From contig CM066311.1 in the NCBI GenBank assembly GCA_033807695.1, positions 1,426,001 to 1,490,000 of the forward strand: a stretch of 64,000 nucleotides of DNA, in the 5' to 3' direction. Positions 34,663-45,164 of the stretch are shown one piece after another. Each line of letters begins with the position of its first letter. The first letter of the stretch is position 1. A program made the translations under genes and the position numbers. The notes below the pieces were generated by a model, which was not told the origin of the DNA, searched no databases, and worked only from the letters and a program-made list of their open reading frames with translations. Source of the DNA: Daedaleopsis sinensis. Taxonomy: Eukaryota > Basidiomycota > Agaricomycetes > Polyporales > Polyporaceae.

Positions 34663-35613
34663 ATGACTGACAAGGTGCATGCTAGCCGACAAGGAGCCCC
34701 CGGATGCGACGATACTCAGCTCTCTTCACCTCCGCCCTCGCCTCTGCCTCCGCAACAGCCGGTAAGTACACTGCTTCAGCTACATACACGTACTGATCAC
34801 CGTCCGTAGGCTGCCTCTGAAACTGAGACGCAGTCGCGCGACCATTCTGTTTACCCACTCCGTCCTGCGACATTCCATCCCCATGAACGACTCCGATCCT
34901 CCTGTGACCCCACTGCTGCAGTCACGCCCTCTTCTTTGCGTGGCGATGAGCGGCTCCAGCCCTCGTCGTTCAATCCTGCTACTCAACTCCGTCCTGCGAC
35001 ATTCCATCCCCATGAACGACTCCGATCCTCCTGTGACCCCCCTGCTGCAGTCACGCCCCTCTCCTTGCGTTCCGATGAGCGGCTCCAGCCCTCGTCGTTT
35101 AATCCTGCTACTCAACTCCGTCCTGCGACGTTCCATCCCCATGAACGACTCCGGTCCTCCTGTGACCCCCCTGCTGCAGTCACGCCCCTCTCCTTGCGTT
35201 CCGATGAGCGGCTCCAGCCCTCGTCGTTTAATCCTGCGACTCAACTCCGTCCTGCGACGTTCCATCCCCATGAACGACTCCGGTCCTCCTGGGACCCCAC
35301 TGCTACAGTCACGCCCTCTTCTTTGCGTGGCGATGAGCGGCTCCAGCCCTCGTCGTTCAATCCCGCTACCCAACTCCGTCCTGCGACGTTCCATCCCCAT
35401 GAACGTGTGCAATCCTCCTGGAACCCCACTGCTGCAGCCACGCCCTCTTCCTCGCGTTCCGCTGAGGGGCTCGAGCCCGGCGCGTCGTTCAGTCCCGCTA
35501 CTCCACTCCGACCGGCCTCCTTTGGTCGCGAGCTACCACCCTACGCTGGGTCCCCAGTCGGCTCTGGTGCCGCACAGCCAGATCAGCAGGGTGGGAATGC
35601 CCATGACCGATGA
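34663..35613 (+). CDS. Protein with five tandem 43-residue repeats (element cargo)
   Basis: Exons 34663-34761 and 34810-35613, about 300 aa. Starts MTDKVHASRQGAPGCDD, then a Pro-rich linker (SSPPPSPLPPQQP), then 129-bp repeats beginning near 34861, 34990, 35119, 35248 and 35377. In the chosen frame each repeat reads LRPATFHPHERLRSS, then DERLQPSSFNPATQ. This frame was preferred over the overlapping one (MNDSDPPVTPLL...) because only it joins to an upstream exon with a clean GT-AG intron, and because its composition is more protein-like. 129 is a multiple of three, so copy number changes keep frame. No signal peptide. Function unknown; probable protein-interaction or variable-length linker. 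Confidence 0.62.
34861..35505 (+). repeat. 129-bp tandem repeat, five copies
   Basis: Exact 129-bp period at 34861, 34990, 35119, 35248 and 35377 with only scattered substitutions, so recent expansion. Lies within the gene 34663-35613. Confidence 0.92.
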
Positions 35614-36792
35614 GCACAAGGATCAGGAGGGTTTGCTAGTCAACGGTACGCATACTATCACGATCCCCACCACCATGTCTCCGTGACCCAGCCCCAACAC
35701 TCAAAGCACACAACATTGTGCGCTCTCCCTCCCCCTCCCAGTCTTGATTCTTGATGCGATCAGGCTTGCGTCTTCTTGGTTTCGGAACGAGCAAAATTGT
35801 TTTGTATATCAGAGCTCTTTTAACATCAGTTTACGATATCGACCTCATGTATAGTAAAGACGTCTGGGTACAAGTGAATCATCGTTTGGTAGACATCTAG
35901 GTGCAAGTGACTATTTAAGTATACGACTTCAAAACTGAGTGACAGACACTATACATGAATGTCAACGCAGCGCTGGAACCTAACCTCGCCTGCCAGATCG
36001 GCGCAAGAATTCTCGTATATACGCTACAACAAATTGACCGCTACGGCGAGGACGCAAGCGTGATATATCTGCCCAAATCGTGCCCTCAAGCTTCAACAAG
36101 CTTCAAGACGGAGCAAAAGAGGTGACGGGCGAGTGGGACATGTCCCAACAGCCTGGCTCGAAGCGTCTCTCCGGCGGGGCGCCTAACCAACGGCGCTCGG
36201 ATGGTCCCGAGGCGGTACCGGTCAGTCCCGCCCCCCACAGCCCCCCACCCGCTCCCCCGCCGTCCTCTTTGACTCCGAGCTCCACCCTCCGATGCCCGAA
36301 TAGCTATACTTTAAGGGCGCACGCTCGTCCCAGCCGTTCGTTCGTCCTGCGTTCGGGTACATCTTCAAGTCAATACCGAGTCCCCCTTCTCTCTACCGTC
36401 GTAAGGTAGTGCTCCGAGGCTGGGGCTTCCAGAACCGGCGCTGACACAGATGTCCTCCCGCAGTTATAGATGGACCAAATCCAGACGTTAAGTACTCGCT
36501 CCGAGACGTACCTCGAGCTCGAGCAAGTGATACTTTAACGACGACTGTCTCCGTCCTCGTGTAGAAACTAGCGTGACGTCGAGCCGCTCGAGATGCTATT
36601 GGCAATTTGGGCATCAAACTCGCGGTGCGCGCCTCGCAAATCACGCCTCTCCTTTGTGCGAGTGGCGAATGTATTGATCCTTTGTTAGTCTCAGCATATG
36701 AGTGCAAGAGGCGCGCTGCTGGGCTCACTCAAGTTACTTCCCATCTACCACCCGCGCCACTCCTCACCATCTGCCTCTATACGTCGTCAAGG
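35614..36792. other. Gene-poor stretch in the element
   Basis: No supported gene. 36100-36290 has overlapping Pro/Gly-rich ORFs on both strands without a family. Confidence 0.4.
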
Positions 36793-37425
36793 ATGGCGTA
36801 AGTAGCCATCATGCCGCCTCGTCGTGACACTTGCTAACCACCATTGATATATAGCGTTCACTCTCCTGATGTCCCTTTTCTGGATTTGCAAGCGTCGTTC
36901 GCGTTTGAGGATGTCGCGCAAGGAGGCGTGTCCGACTTGTCTCAACTGAAGCGGGTGCCCACACAAGTCGCTCTCATCAAGATCTGCGAAGAAACTCGAC
37001 TCTGTGAGTTCTTTATACGTCCTTGCTGGTTTTACTTGGCCTCTAACCTATGACCTGCAGTCGGCCTTCTCGTCACCGAGGCCGTCGTGCAAAATAACAC
37101 ACACGTTCGTCCTGTTCATGGTACCACGATTCTGAAGATTAGAGTCGATGACAAGTATACGCTCGAGATGTCTCAGGTTTGGCTCCCCCACCATTGTGTT
37201 ACCTAAGCGTGGTCCTTACATATTCAACAGACTTACTTCACGACCTCCATCGTCATCAATGGCGAAAACGCCAAGTATCATATCGGCCTCGGGTCCTTCG
37301 AGTCTTGGAAGCGCTTCAATGATCTGTGGCTGAACGCGAGCCAGGAGTACCAGACGTACAGCGATCGCATTGATGATGCCTTTGAGGAAGTTTTCAGGAC
37401 GTTGCCGGTCGAAGAGAGGGACTAG
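36793..37425 (+). CDS. Hypothetical 154-aa cargo protein
   Basis: Exons 36793-36797, 36855-37003, 37061-37176, 37231-37425; every phase agrees and each intron is GT-AG, so the gene is convincing although short. Reads MAVHSPDVPFLDLQASFAFE, then QVALIKICEETRLFGLLVTE, then GTTILKIRVDDKYTLEMSQT, and ends DDAFEEVFRTLPVEERD. Mixed alpha/beta, no membrane segment or known motif. Function unknown. Confidence 0.68.
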
Positions 37426-37749
37426 GGCGATGATTAGAAGCATGGTGGTGAGTGAGATGACCCGTGGATGTCTTGGAAGGTCGCCACGAGATCGAGATGT
37501 CGCTCGCTACGCTCAACGCGGCCATGGAAGGATGGCGGGGAGGATGCGGTGTGCGGTGTACAATGTCGAAGTTGGTCCCAGCTGAATGATATGATGTCCC
37601 GAGTCGATAACGTGGCTTGTCATGCGGTTGCCAGCCAGGTGAGTGGTTTGAATATGTCCGGATTGCCGACGATGGGCTCCTACTGCACCGGCGTCGTACT
37701 ATGCCCGCGCATCCATCATGCCGCGTCCCGCCCACGTCTGAAGATCTGA

Positions 37750-38850
37750 CACCCTAGGGCCCTATCGCTCACTGTACCGCGCCGGTTCCTGGTCGCTCCC
37801 GCGACGCGCTACGCCGCGTTCCTAGTGCACCGGCGTCGTATTTACACTACGCCCGCCTTCCGTTAACGTCCACGCCACGACGACTCCCGCTCACCTCCTG
37901 CTCACTTTCGACTGCCCATCGCTCACATAGTATGCACCGCGCCTGTCGTGCGTTGTATCACCTCAAGACCGCACTACGCCTGTTCTGTTCCTGTTGGAAC
38001 GGACTGGCTCCTCTTCACGTCCGCAACCAGCCTTCCTCCAATTCACGCCCGTACCTCACAGCCGTACCTCCTCGCCACGTCTGCGACCCGCCTCCTTCAG
38101 CTCACGCCACCACCGCCCTACCTCCTACGCAGGTCCGCGACGCGCTCGCCTGCAATCACGTTCGCGACCGGCCTCCTCCAGTTCAACCCACCTCCTCCAG
38201 CTTACGCCAACATCGCCCCACCTCCAGCTCACACCAGCACCGCACTACCTCGCACTACCTCCTACTCACGTCCGCGATGCGCTCGCCTCCACTCACGTTC
38301 GCGACATGCCTCCTCCAGTTCACCCCCAGTTCACGCCCATACCTCCAGCTTACGCCACCACCGCCCCCACGTCCAGCTCACACCAGCACCGCCCTACCTC
38401 CTACTCACGCACGTCCGCAACGCGCCTCCTCCAGTTCACTCCCGCGCCTCGGTGTACGTCCGCGACCACCAGTACAGGCTTCGCGGCATGCTCGCCCCGG
38501 ACCCGCACTTCTACCCTACGTCCGCGACGCGCTCACGTTCACGTCTGCTACGCACTTGCTCGATCTCCTACTGATATCCAGGACACGCTCGCTGCAGTCA
38601 TCGCCCGCGACGCACGTCACACTCCCTCCTGTTCGCGTCCGCGACCCACTTGCCCCAGTTCACGCCCGCACCGCGTCGTTTCCCCTTCAGTTTACGTCCG
38701 CGACGCCCTCGCTACTATTTACGAAACGTCTCCTCCCTCCAGTTTACGTCTGCACCACATTGCCTCCTGCTCACGTCCGCGACGCGGCCCCTCCAAGTCT
38801 ATGTTCGCGACGCGGTGCGCATTGCTTACCTTTTAGCCGATAATTGAACC
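37750..38850. repeat. Degenerate C/T-rich repeat cassette
   Basis: About 1.1 kb of imperfect repeats built from phrases such as CGTCCGCGACGCGC, CTCCAGTTCACGCCC and CCTACCTCCTACTCACG. Three overlapping long ORFs on the + strand (up to 303 aa) share no family and arise from the absence of stop codons in this composition. Could be a decayed minisatellite. Confidence 0.7.
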
Positions 38851-39156
38851 GGCGAATAGTGTCTATGTTGGATAGAAAATCTCCGGTCTGAAAGGGGATA
38901 GATGTTCGAGAAACATTTGAGCTGGTATTGGACATGAGCTGGTATTGGACAACGTTCTGCTTATAACAGTTTTTGGACGATCATTAATTATGCGCCCAAC
39001 TCATAAGCGCTCGGACCGAGAACATACGCGTCAAGCCAGGTCAAGCCACGTCCTGTCTTCCCTCATCAGTACCCTCCTCCATAGCTCGAGTCCGACTCTG
39101 CTGCTGCAAATCTGTCTGCACCATACACGTCTGTTATATCCAAGGGGGTTCCTACG

Positions 39157-40248
39157 ATGCGCTCGAGTGCGAACGCTCGCGCACGGTTTGACCCGCGTCG
39201 ATTCGCGACCGAGATTCAGCCATCGTCCGGTGAGTGGCGTCCTCACCTTTTTCGTTGTGTATCGCTCACATTGCACTCAGAGAAACGTGTACACTTCGAC
39301 CGCAGTCCTGCAGCGTCTCCCAGATCGCCCAGACCTTCAACGTCTGCGGAAGCTACACCTCTTCCTGCAAATCCTCTACCCACCTCTTCCACTTCACGGG
39401 TCTGGCGGTTTGCTCCGTCATGGTTACCATCCTCCTGGCTTCCCTGCTTTGTTATCGTGTTCTATCTTCTTGTACGGGATGGCTGGATAGCCGTTGCGTT
39501 GACAAAGCTTTCTTCAAGCACGGCCAGGGTGGGCACGCCGAAAGGATGGTATCATTGGCTACATTCAAATCACGAAACCATTCCGCTTGAGGTGCGGAGG
39601 TACGTGGAGGACGCCGTCGCTCGATCGTATCGCGGACCTGTTGGGCTGCGAGACTACGCCCTTGCCGCCGATGGTGGAATGATATTCGAAGAACTCACTT
39701 CCCCTCTCTCCGACGGCACCACATCGTTCCATCGTTCCACCCTCTATCCCCACTCCCCCGAAAATGTTCTTGATGAAGACACTAGGGTTGGCCATTGCTG
39801 GTTGATACCTACAGGGAATGGGCAGGTTGGCATCGTGTTACCTGAACTCATCTATCCGACCCACGTCAGCATCGACCACATTCCGAAGGAAATAGCCGCC
39901 GATATCGGCCAAGCTCCCCGCAGGCTGTTCCTATGGGGTGTAGTGGATGGCGCAGGCAATCTCCAACGCTTCCAAGAGAACGTCTCTGATTTCCAGAACA
40001 AGAGCACCGGCGACACATGGGGTCCTCCCGTCACTACCGAGGGTCTATCTTTCATCTTGCTCGCCGACTTCGTCTACGACATCCATGCAAACCCTACCCA
40101 AACGTTCCCACTCACTACACGTACAGCCGACTACGCCATCAACATCGGTCTTATCGTCTTGCAAATCGTCAGCAATTGGGGCTCTGAATCCACCTGTGTG
40201 TATAGGACGCGCATACATGGGGTCAAGTACACCAATCAGGAGATGTAG
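39157..40248 (+). CDS. SUN-domain (Sad1/UNC-84) protein carried by the transposon
   Basis: 346 aa from exons 39157-39229 and 39281-40248 (51-bp intron, GT-AG). Residues 1-70 are basic and Ser/Pro-rich. About 77-99 is one TM segment (WLPCFVIVFYLLVRDGWIAV). About 148-337 is a SUN domain in order: ADGGMIFEELTSP, PENVLDEDTRVGHCW, GQVGIVLPELIYPTHVSIDH, IPKEIAADIGQAPRRLFLWG, FPLTTRTADYAINIGLIVLQ, IVSNWGSESTCVYRTRIHGV. These are the standard conserved blocks (APR-F-x-W-G, SNWG, T-C-x-Y-R-x-R-x-H-G). SUN proteins sit in the inner nuclear membrane with the SUN domain in the lumen and pair with KASH proteins in the LINC complex. This copy lacks the long coiled coil of animal SUN1/2; a short linker is normal in fungi. 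The presence of this gene inside a DNA transposon is the odd point. Confidence 0.93.
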   Translation: MRSSANARARFDPRRFATEIQPSSGEWRPHLFRCVSLTLHSEKRVHFDRSPAASPRSPRPSTSAEATPLPANPLPTSSTSRVWRFAPSWLPSSWLPCFVIVFYLLVRDGWIAVALTKLSSSTARVGTPKGWYHWLHSNHETIPLEVRRYVEDAVARSYRGPVGLRDYALAADGGMIFEELTSPLSDGTTSFHRSTLYPHSPENVLDEDTRVGHCWLIPTGNGQVGIVLPELIYPTHVSIDHIPKEIAADIGQAPRRLFLWGVVDGAGNLQRFQENVSDFQNKSTGDTWGPPVTTEGLSFILLADFVYDIHANPTQTFPLTTRTADYAINIGLIVLQIVSNWGSESTCVYRTRIHGVKYTNQEM

Positions 40249-40627
40249 ATTTCCCATCCTAGGTATGTGTCGCACCGATATTCCTTCCCTCACAGGATTT
40301 ATCCGTTGTGCCCTGTAGCCTCAACGAAGACTTAGACTTGTTACGCCACCCGGTAGCTACCGAGCCGACTCGCATGAACGCCTTTGTAATAGTATGTATC
40401 ACGCAAATGATTGTTATTTTCTTCGTTATCATCTTGCCCGCACGCACGTATATTCATCCTTGCTCCAAGCTTAAGGTTTGCTCCGTCCGTTCTCTGGCGT
40501 TGACCTCTTGGCACGACGTTTTTGACCCCTTTGCGCTTTTCACCGTCTTTTGGCATACATACTACATTGCCATCAGCGTCTTATAGACAGTATAAATGCT
40601 CGAGCCACGGGTCCCACATTTTCCACC
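40249..40627 (+). other. SUN gene 3' region with small TM open frame
   Basis: Probably SUN 3' UTR. A + frame from 40374 reads MNAFVIVCITQMIVIFFVII, a hydrophobic segment, and runs about 70 residues to 40586. It may be a small membrane protein or chance. Confidence 0.35.
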
Positions 40628-42684
40628 ATGATTCCCTCACCACACGAGCCACGCGAACTTCCAACGATCGCCGAAAGCCTGGCACCCCACCCTCAGACTG
40701 TGCAACCAGCGCCTTTCGACACAAGTGAGCCCCCTCCGGTTGCCGGCTTCAAGCGACTTGCCTCAAGAGCAGAGCTCGTGAATAAGAAGAACGTGAAGGT
40801 ATCTCCAAACGTGAGTGCGCTGTCATGTAGTCATATCGGCGGCTGAATCAGACGGCCTTGCGCTAGGATTGGGCGAAGGCGATAAGCGTGAAGGAGCACA
40901 AACGATACCAGATTGATATTCGTCGCAAATCGCAGGAACCACTTGGCGGAGCGGATGTACGTACCGTGGCTGGCTACTGGCCGTACATCGTATACTCTCT
41001 GATACACTTGTCCCCACATCAGATCTCTTCTGTTTGGCGAGGCTACGGTGAGGCCCCTGTTCAAGAATCAACGCCCGCCTCCGCGCAACCCCCTCCTGCG
41101 GACGCACAGACTGATATCACGGGGACTGAAGTTTTGCCTGAAGACACGCAGCGTTGCGCCCCAGACCCAGAGCCGACTCTTGTCCACCCCGCACCGACCC
41201 CCAACGAAGCCCAAGTCTTTACCAAGGATACACACGTCTCCGCTATTGACGGCGAGATCGCCATCTCCGACCTACAGCAAGCTGACGTCGACGTTCAGCT
41301 TCCCTTCGCCGACGTGATGCTGGACGCACATCAGCATCTCGCCTACGTACAACCATCCCCCGCTAACGCACAACTTCCTGTCGACGAGGCACAAGTCTCT
41401 ACTATGCACACACAGGGCCAGATTACCCTCTCCGACCTGCAGCAAGCTACTGTTGGCGCCCACCTTCCCCCCAACAACATGCAGGCTCCTGCCGACGACA
41501 TGCAGGCTCCTCCCGTCGACATGCACGCTCCGCCCATTATGGACGCTATGCGGCCACTTCCCGCCGACGAGCAGCACCGTCTTGCCGACATGCAGCAGCC
41601 TCTCACCGACGTACAGCCTCCTGTCACCGGTATACAAATCCCTCTCATCAACGTCGAAGTCCCTCCTCCTCACGCGCAACCGCCTCTTCCCGTTGCGCAA
41701 CGGTCAGCGGCTGACGTGCACCATGATCGTCCAGCCACGCAAAATGGTCGTGTTGATGCAGACGTAAATATGATTCCCGCCGACGTTCGACCTCCTCGGA
41801 CCGACATGCAACCGCCAGAAGACCCCATGGAGGAAGATGATCCTCGAGAGCTACAAGTGCCGCAGGTCCCCTCTACTTGTCCCGTACCCCCCTACCCACA
41901 GGCGCACATCCGACAGAAGAGTTGCAATCCGGGCTCTGCAGCCCAACCATCGGAACACCTGGAGGGTCGCAACGACGACCCGCATCAGGCTCGAGCTCCT
42001 TCGGTGGGAGCGTATAATCCACATGCTGCATCGCATCTCTCCGGGCAATCCCTGACACGAGCGCCCGCTGCTCGTGCAATGTCGGTGGCCAACGCACCTC
42101 GGACTGTTCAGGGCAAGCCTAGTTCAGGGAAAGGGAAACAACGTGCTCCTGCGGGACCTGTTCGTCCAGTGGTTCCCCTCCCCAATGGGCGAGCATCTCA
42201 GCCTCCTATTCAGTCTTTCATGTTCAATTTCCAGGCAACGCCACAGCCTGTGTCCGTCCCCACCAACATTATTCCATCGCGAGCGAACGGCGTTGGGCAT
42301 ATCTCGTCGTCGCAAGTCGCTCCCTCTTATGGGGCGATGCGCGTGAATGAGCTTCAAAAAGGTACTGGAGCACCTGAGGCGACGTCGGCGCATGCGCATC
42401 GACTCGGGGCCTTCGATCGCACTGGAGGGTCACAACCAGCCCAAGGAGGTTATGCTCCCCAACATGCACCGTCCCACGGAGGGGTCTATGCGTCCCAGCA
42501 TGCACCGTCCCACGGAGGAGTCTATGCGTCCCAGCATGCACCGTCCCTCGAAGGGGCGTATGCGTCCCAGCATGTACCTGCTGATAGATATGGTCACCCT
42601 CTCCGGGCACCGCAACATGGTCAAACTCTCGATCCGGCCGTCAGATATGCCAGCGATGCGAACCACCAGCAACAGCAGTGGCAG

Positions 42685-42729
<45 letters not shown>

Positions 42730-44954
42730 CAACAACAACAACAACAACAGCGGCAGCACAACAACCAGCATCAACCGCAGGCACATAACTACCATTCACC
42801 GAGCACTTCGCAAGGTCCACATGGTGCGAACATGGTACGTCTTCCCAATCCTAGATGTAGATGTTCAGTGATGCGCAGGCTCACGATATTCTGTAGCCCG
42901 GGCCACCTACGGAGGTAGTGGAGCTATGGGACAGGCTCGCAGATCACGACAAGCAACGCTTGCTCACATATCTCACACCTGCAAATCACCAGCCGTCAAT
43001 TCTGCGGCCCTCGGACGTTGTAAGTGTCGACTTCTGTTACATGAACTACTGTTAACTGACTGCTATCTTAAAGGACTATGACATGGAGGACAACAGTCAA
43101 CATGTCCAGCAGGGCTACACGAACGTACAGTCTGGTCCGTATGGCGGGTTCCCGCCCGCGACTCAATATTCCACACCGAACACCCTCGGTAGTGGAGAAT
43201 ATCGCGCAGGACCGTCTTCAACGAGGCAGAGCAGCCAACCCGCTTACACTCAACGTTCCGCACCGATGACCCCTGGTCGTGGAGACTATCGCGCTGGACC
43301 GTCATCGACGAGACAGAATGCCGGTGCAACTGCTTACACTCCAGCGCAGATCTTCGCTGTGGAACAGGATGTGAGCCTGACAATTTTTCAAACGAAGACT
43401 ACACCTATTAACTCAATCTAGTCCATCGCCCCTCAAACACCGCACTCTGAGCACATTACAGTTGTGCTCATGAATCACGTCCAGTCGTTCGCAGCAGACT
43501 TGGCTGCTCAAACTCGTGCAACGTAAGCTGGTATCCCTTGACGCACAGACCTGGAACTCATAAAATGCTTCAGTCACGCTATTGCGGAGAACCTGAAAGG
43601 AGTTCACGATCAACTCAATCACATGCAATCTCTGCCGGATACTCCCCAGCGAGTTCCCCACTACACCCCCTGCAATTCGCCTACTGTTCGTCGAAGTGCT
43701 CGTCAGTCCCGTTCCAAGGCTGCTCGCATTAATCTCGCGCAACTCGATCGTGAGGAGGGCGAGGATTTCACCGCGCGGCTTCAGGCCGTTACGTCCGACG
43801 ACGACGAGGATGGCGAGACGCCTTCGGCCGGTTTGCTCGGACACGACGACATGCCGAAGATTCCGAAGACTACGGACAGGGAAGAGGCGTTAATGATTGG
43901 GGGTATGACCAAGCAACAGCGCTGCGACGTTGAAGGGACATACCTGAATCGTCTACAGGTGCGTGCACTCTTTTCTGATTTCGGCTAGGGAGATTTAGTC
44001 ATTTTCACCCAGGAAATCGTCCGAGGTCGCCTGCTCCACCTCCTCGGATGCACTACCTTGGACGATATAGCTGAAAAGTGTCCGCCTTTGACGGAAGACG
44101 AATTGGCAGACTATGCACTACAGAAGGGCAGCTACTTCAATCCCAGCAACTTTCGGATCGACCTCAAACTCGGCTGGAAGAGAGAGCCTTTCAACGTCGA
44201 AGCTCGTAGCTTCCTTGTCCGCTACATCATGCAGTGGGCGGCCGGGCAAGACGTCACTATTCCATCGCGATATCTCACACCAACTCAGATTGGTTTGGCG
44301 GTGGATAGCCACATGGATCATGTCCGCACGAAGTGGCGGCAATTGACAAAGCCAGCGAGTCCTATGGCGATGCTCAAACGTCAGACTGAAAAGGCGAATA
44401 GTAGCCGCCAGAAGTCGGTGCGTAGAGCGGTCTCACCGTTGCCGTATGATATGCTGACACATTCTTAGCTTTTGATCGCCATGCGTCACGTCGTGGCAAA
44501 GTATGGCATGAGAGCGCACGTTGCCCTCCTCAGCAAGCTGGAACCGCGACATATGTGCAGCGATGAGCCTCTCGACACCGATGCGGAAGACACCAACACT
44601 TTCCTGGTCACGCAGGCAGAGTGGCAGAGCGACGCCTTTCGGCTCTTCGTACGTCATCTCTACGACATCTACGTCCGCGACTGGAGGAGTCCGGTTGGAG
44701 GCCGTCGTCGCTCCGGCAGGGGTCCCCGCAAACGGATCGAGGACACGGGACGCTCCGTCGACTCTCCTGCTCCAATTGGCCTCTGGGTGAATTGCTATAG
44801 CCCTGAATGGCTCTCGAAGCAGGAAGATTGGGAGATCCTTGAGCTCCAGATCGTCAACAAAGTCTACGATTTGACGATCGATACGAAGACAAATGTCGGT
44901 GCGAAGGTTGCTGCTGAGTTGCAGAGTGCTATGGGAGAGATAAGGGATGGTTGA
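40628..44954 (+). CDS. Very large Q/P-rich protein next to the right end of the element
   Basis: About 1300 aa. Exons 40628-40810, 40867-42834, 42897-43019, 43074-43370, 43422-43522, 43574-43958, 44013-44417, 44469-44954; all phases agree. A further 66-bp in-frame intron (40957-41022) is likely. Layout: short N-terminal block (VKEHKRYQIDIRRKSQEP); 500 residues rich in Asp-Met-Gln-Pro phrases; repeats of YASQHAPSHGGV; a polyglutamine tract; a second disordered region with two copies of YRAGPSSTRQ; then a folded C-terminal part (EIVRGRLLHLLGCTTLDDIA, AEWQSDAFRLFVRHLYDIYV, EWLSKQEDWEILELQIVNKV). No known family. Its place beside the subterminal array, opposite the transposase, resembles CACTA elements that encode a second protein (TnpA-like) binding subterminal repeats. 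That role is inference. Confidence 0.75.
42668..42750 (+). repeat. CAG/CAA microsatellite encoding polyglutamine
   Basis: Run of CAG then CAA codons within the large gene 40628-44954, encoding more than 20 Gln. Confidence 0.9.
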
Positions 44955-45164
44955 CGACGGGATTGGCTGTTGGTGGGTTTCATTCTGATGATGACTGTGC
45001 GATACATACACGAATGCAGGCAATCTCGTGAGAACGGTCGTCTCGCGACTTCTTCCACACAGCAGGCAAGACATGCACCGCGGCACGCACTGTCTGCTAC
45101 TGCTAAGGTGAGCAATCCACTTGAGCGTTCCATGACAGAAGACGAGTCGCTTCCGCCCGCTACT

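Noticed and set aside
35241..35441. Antisense ORFs over the 129-bp repeat
   Set aside because: Arise from repeat structure; no promoter or exon support.
37932..38843. 303-aa ORF rich in Pro, Ser and Arg
   Set aside because: Low-complexity repeat DNA lacks stops in all three + frames; no family or splice support.
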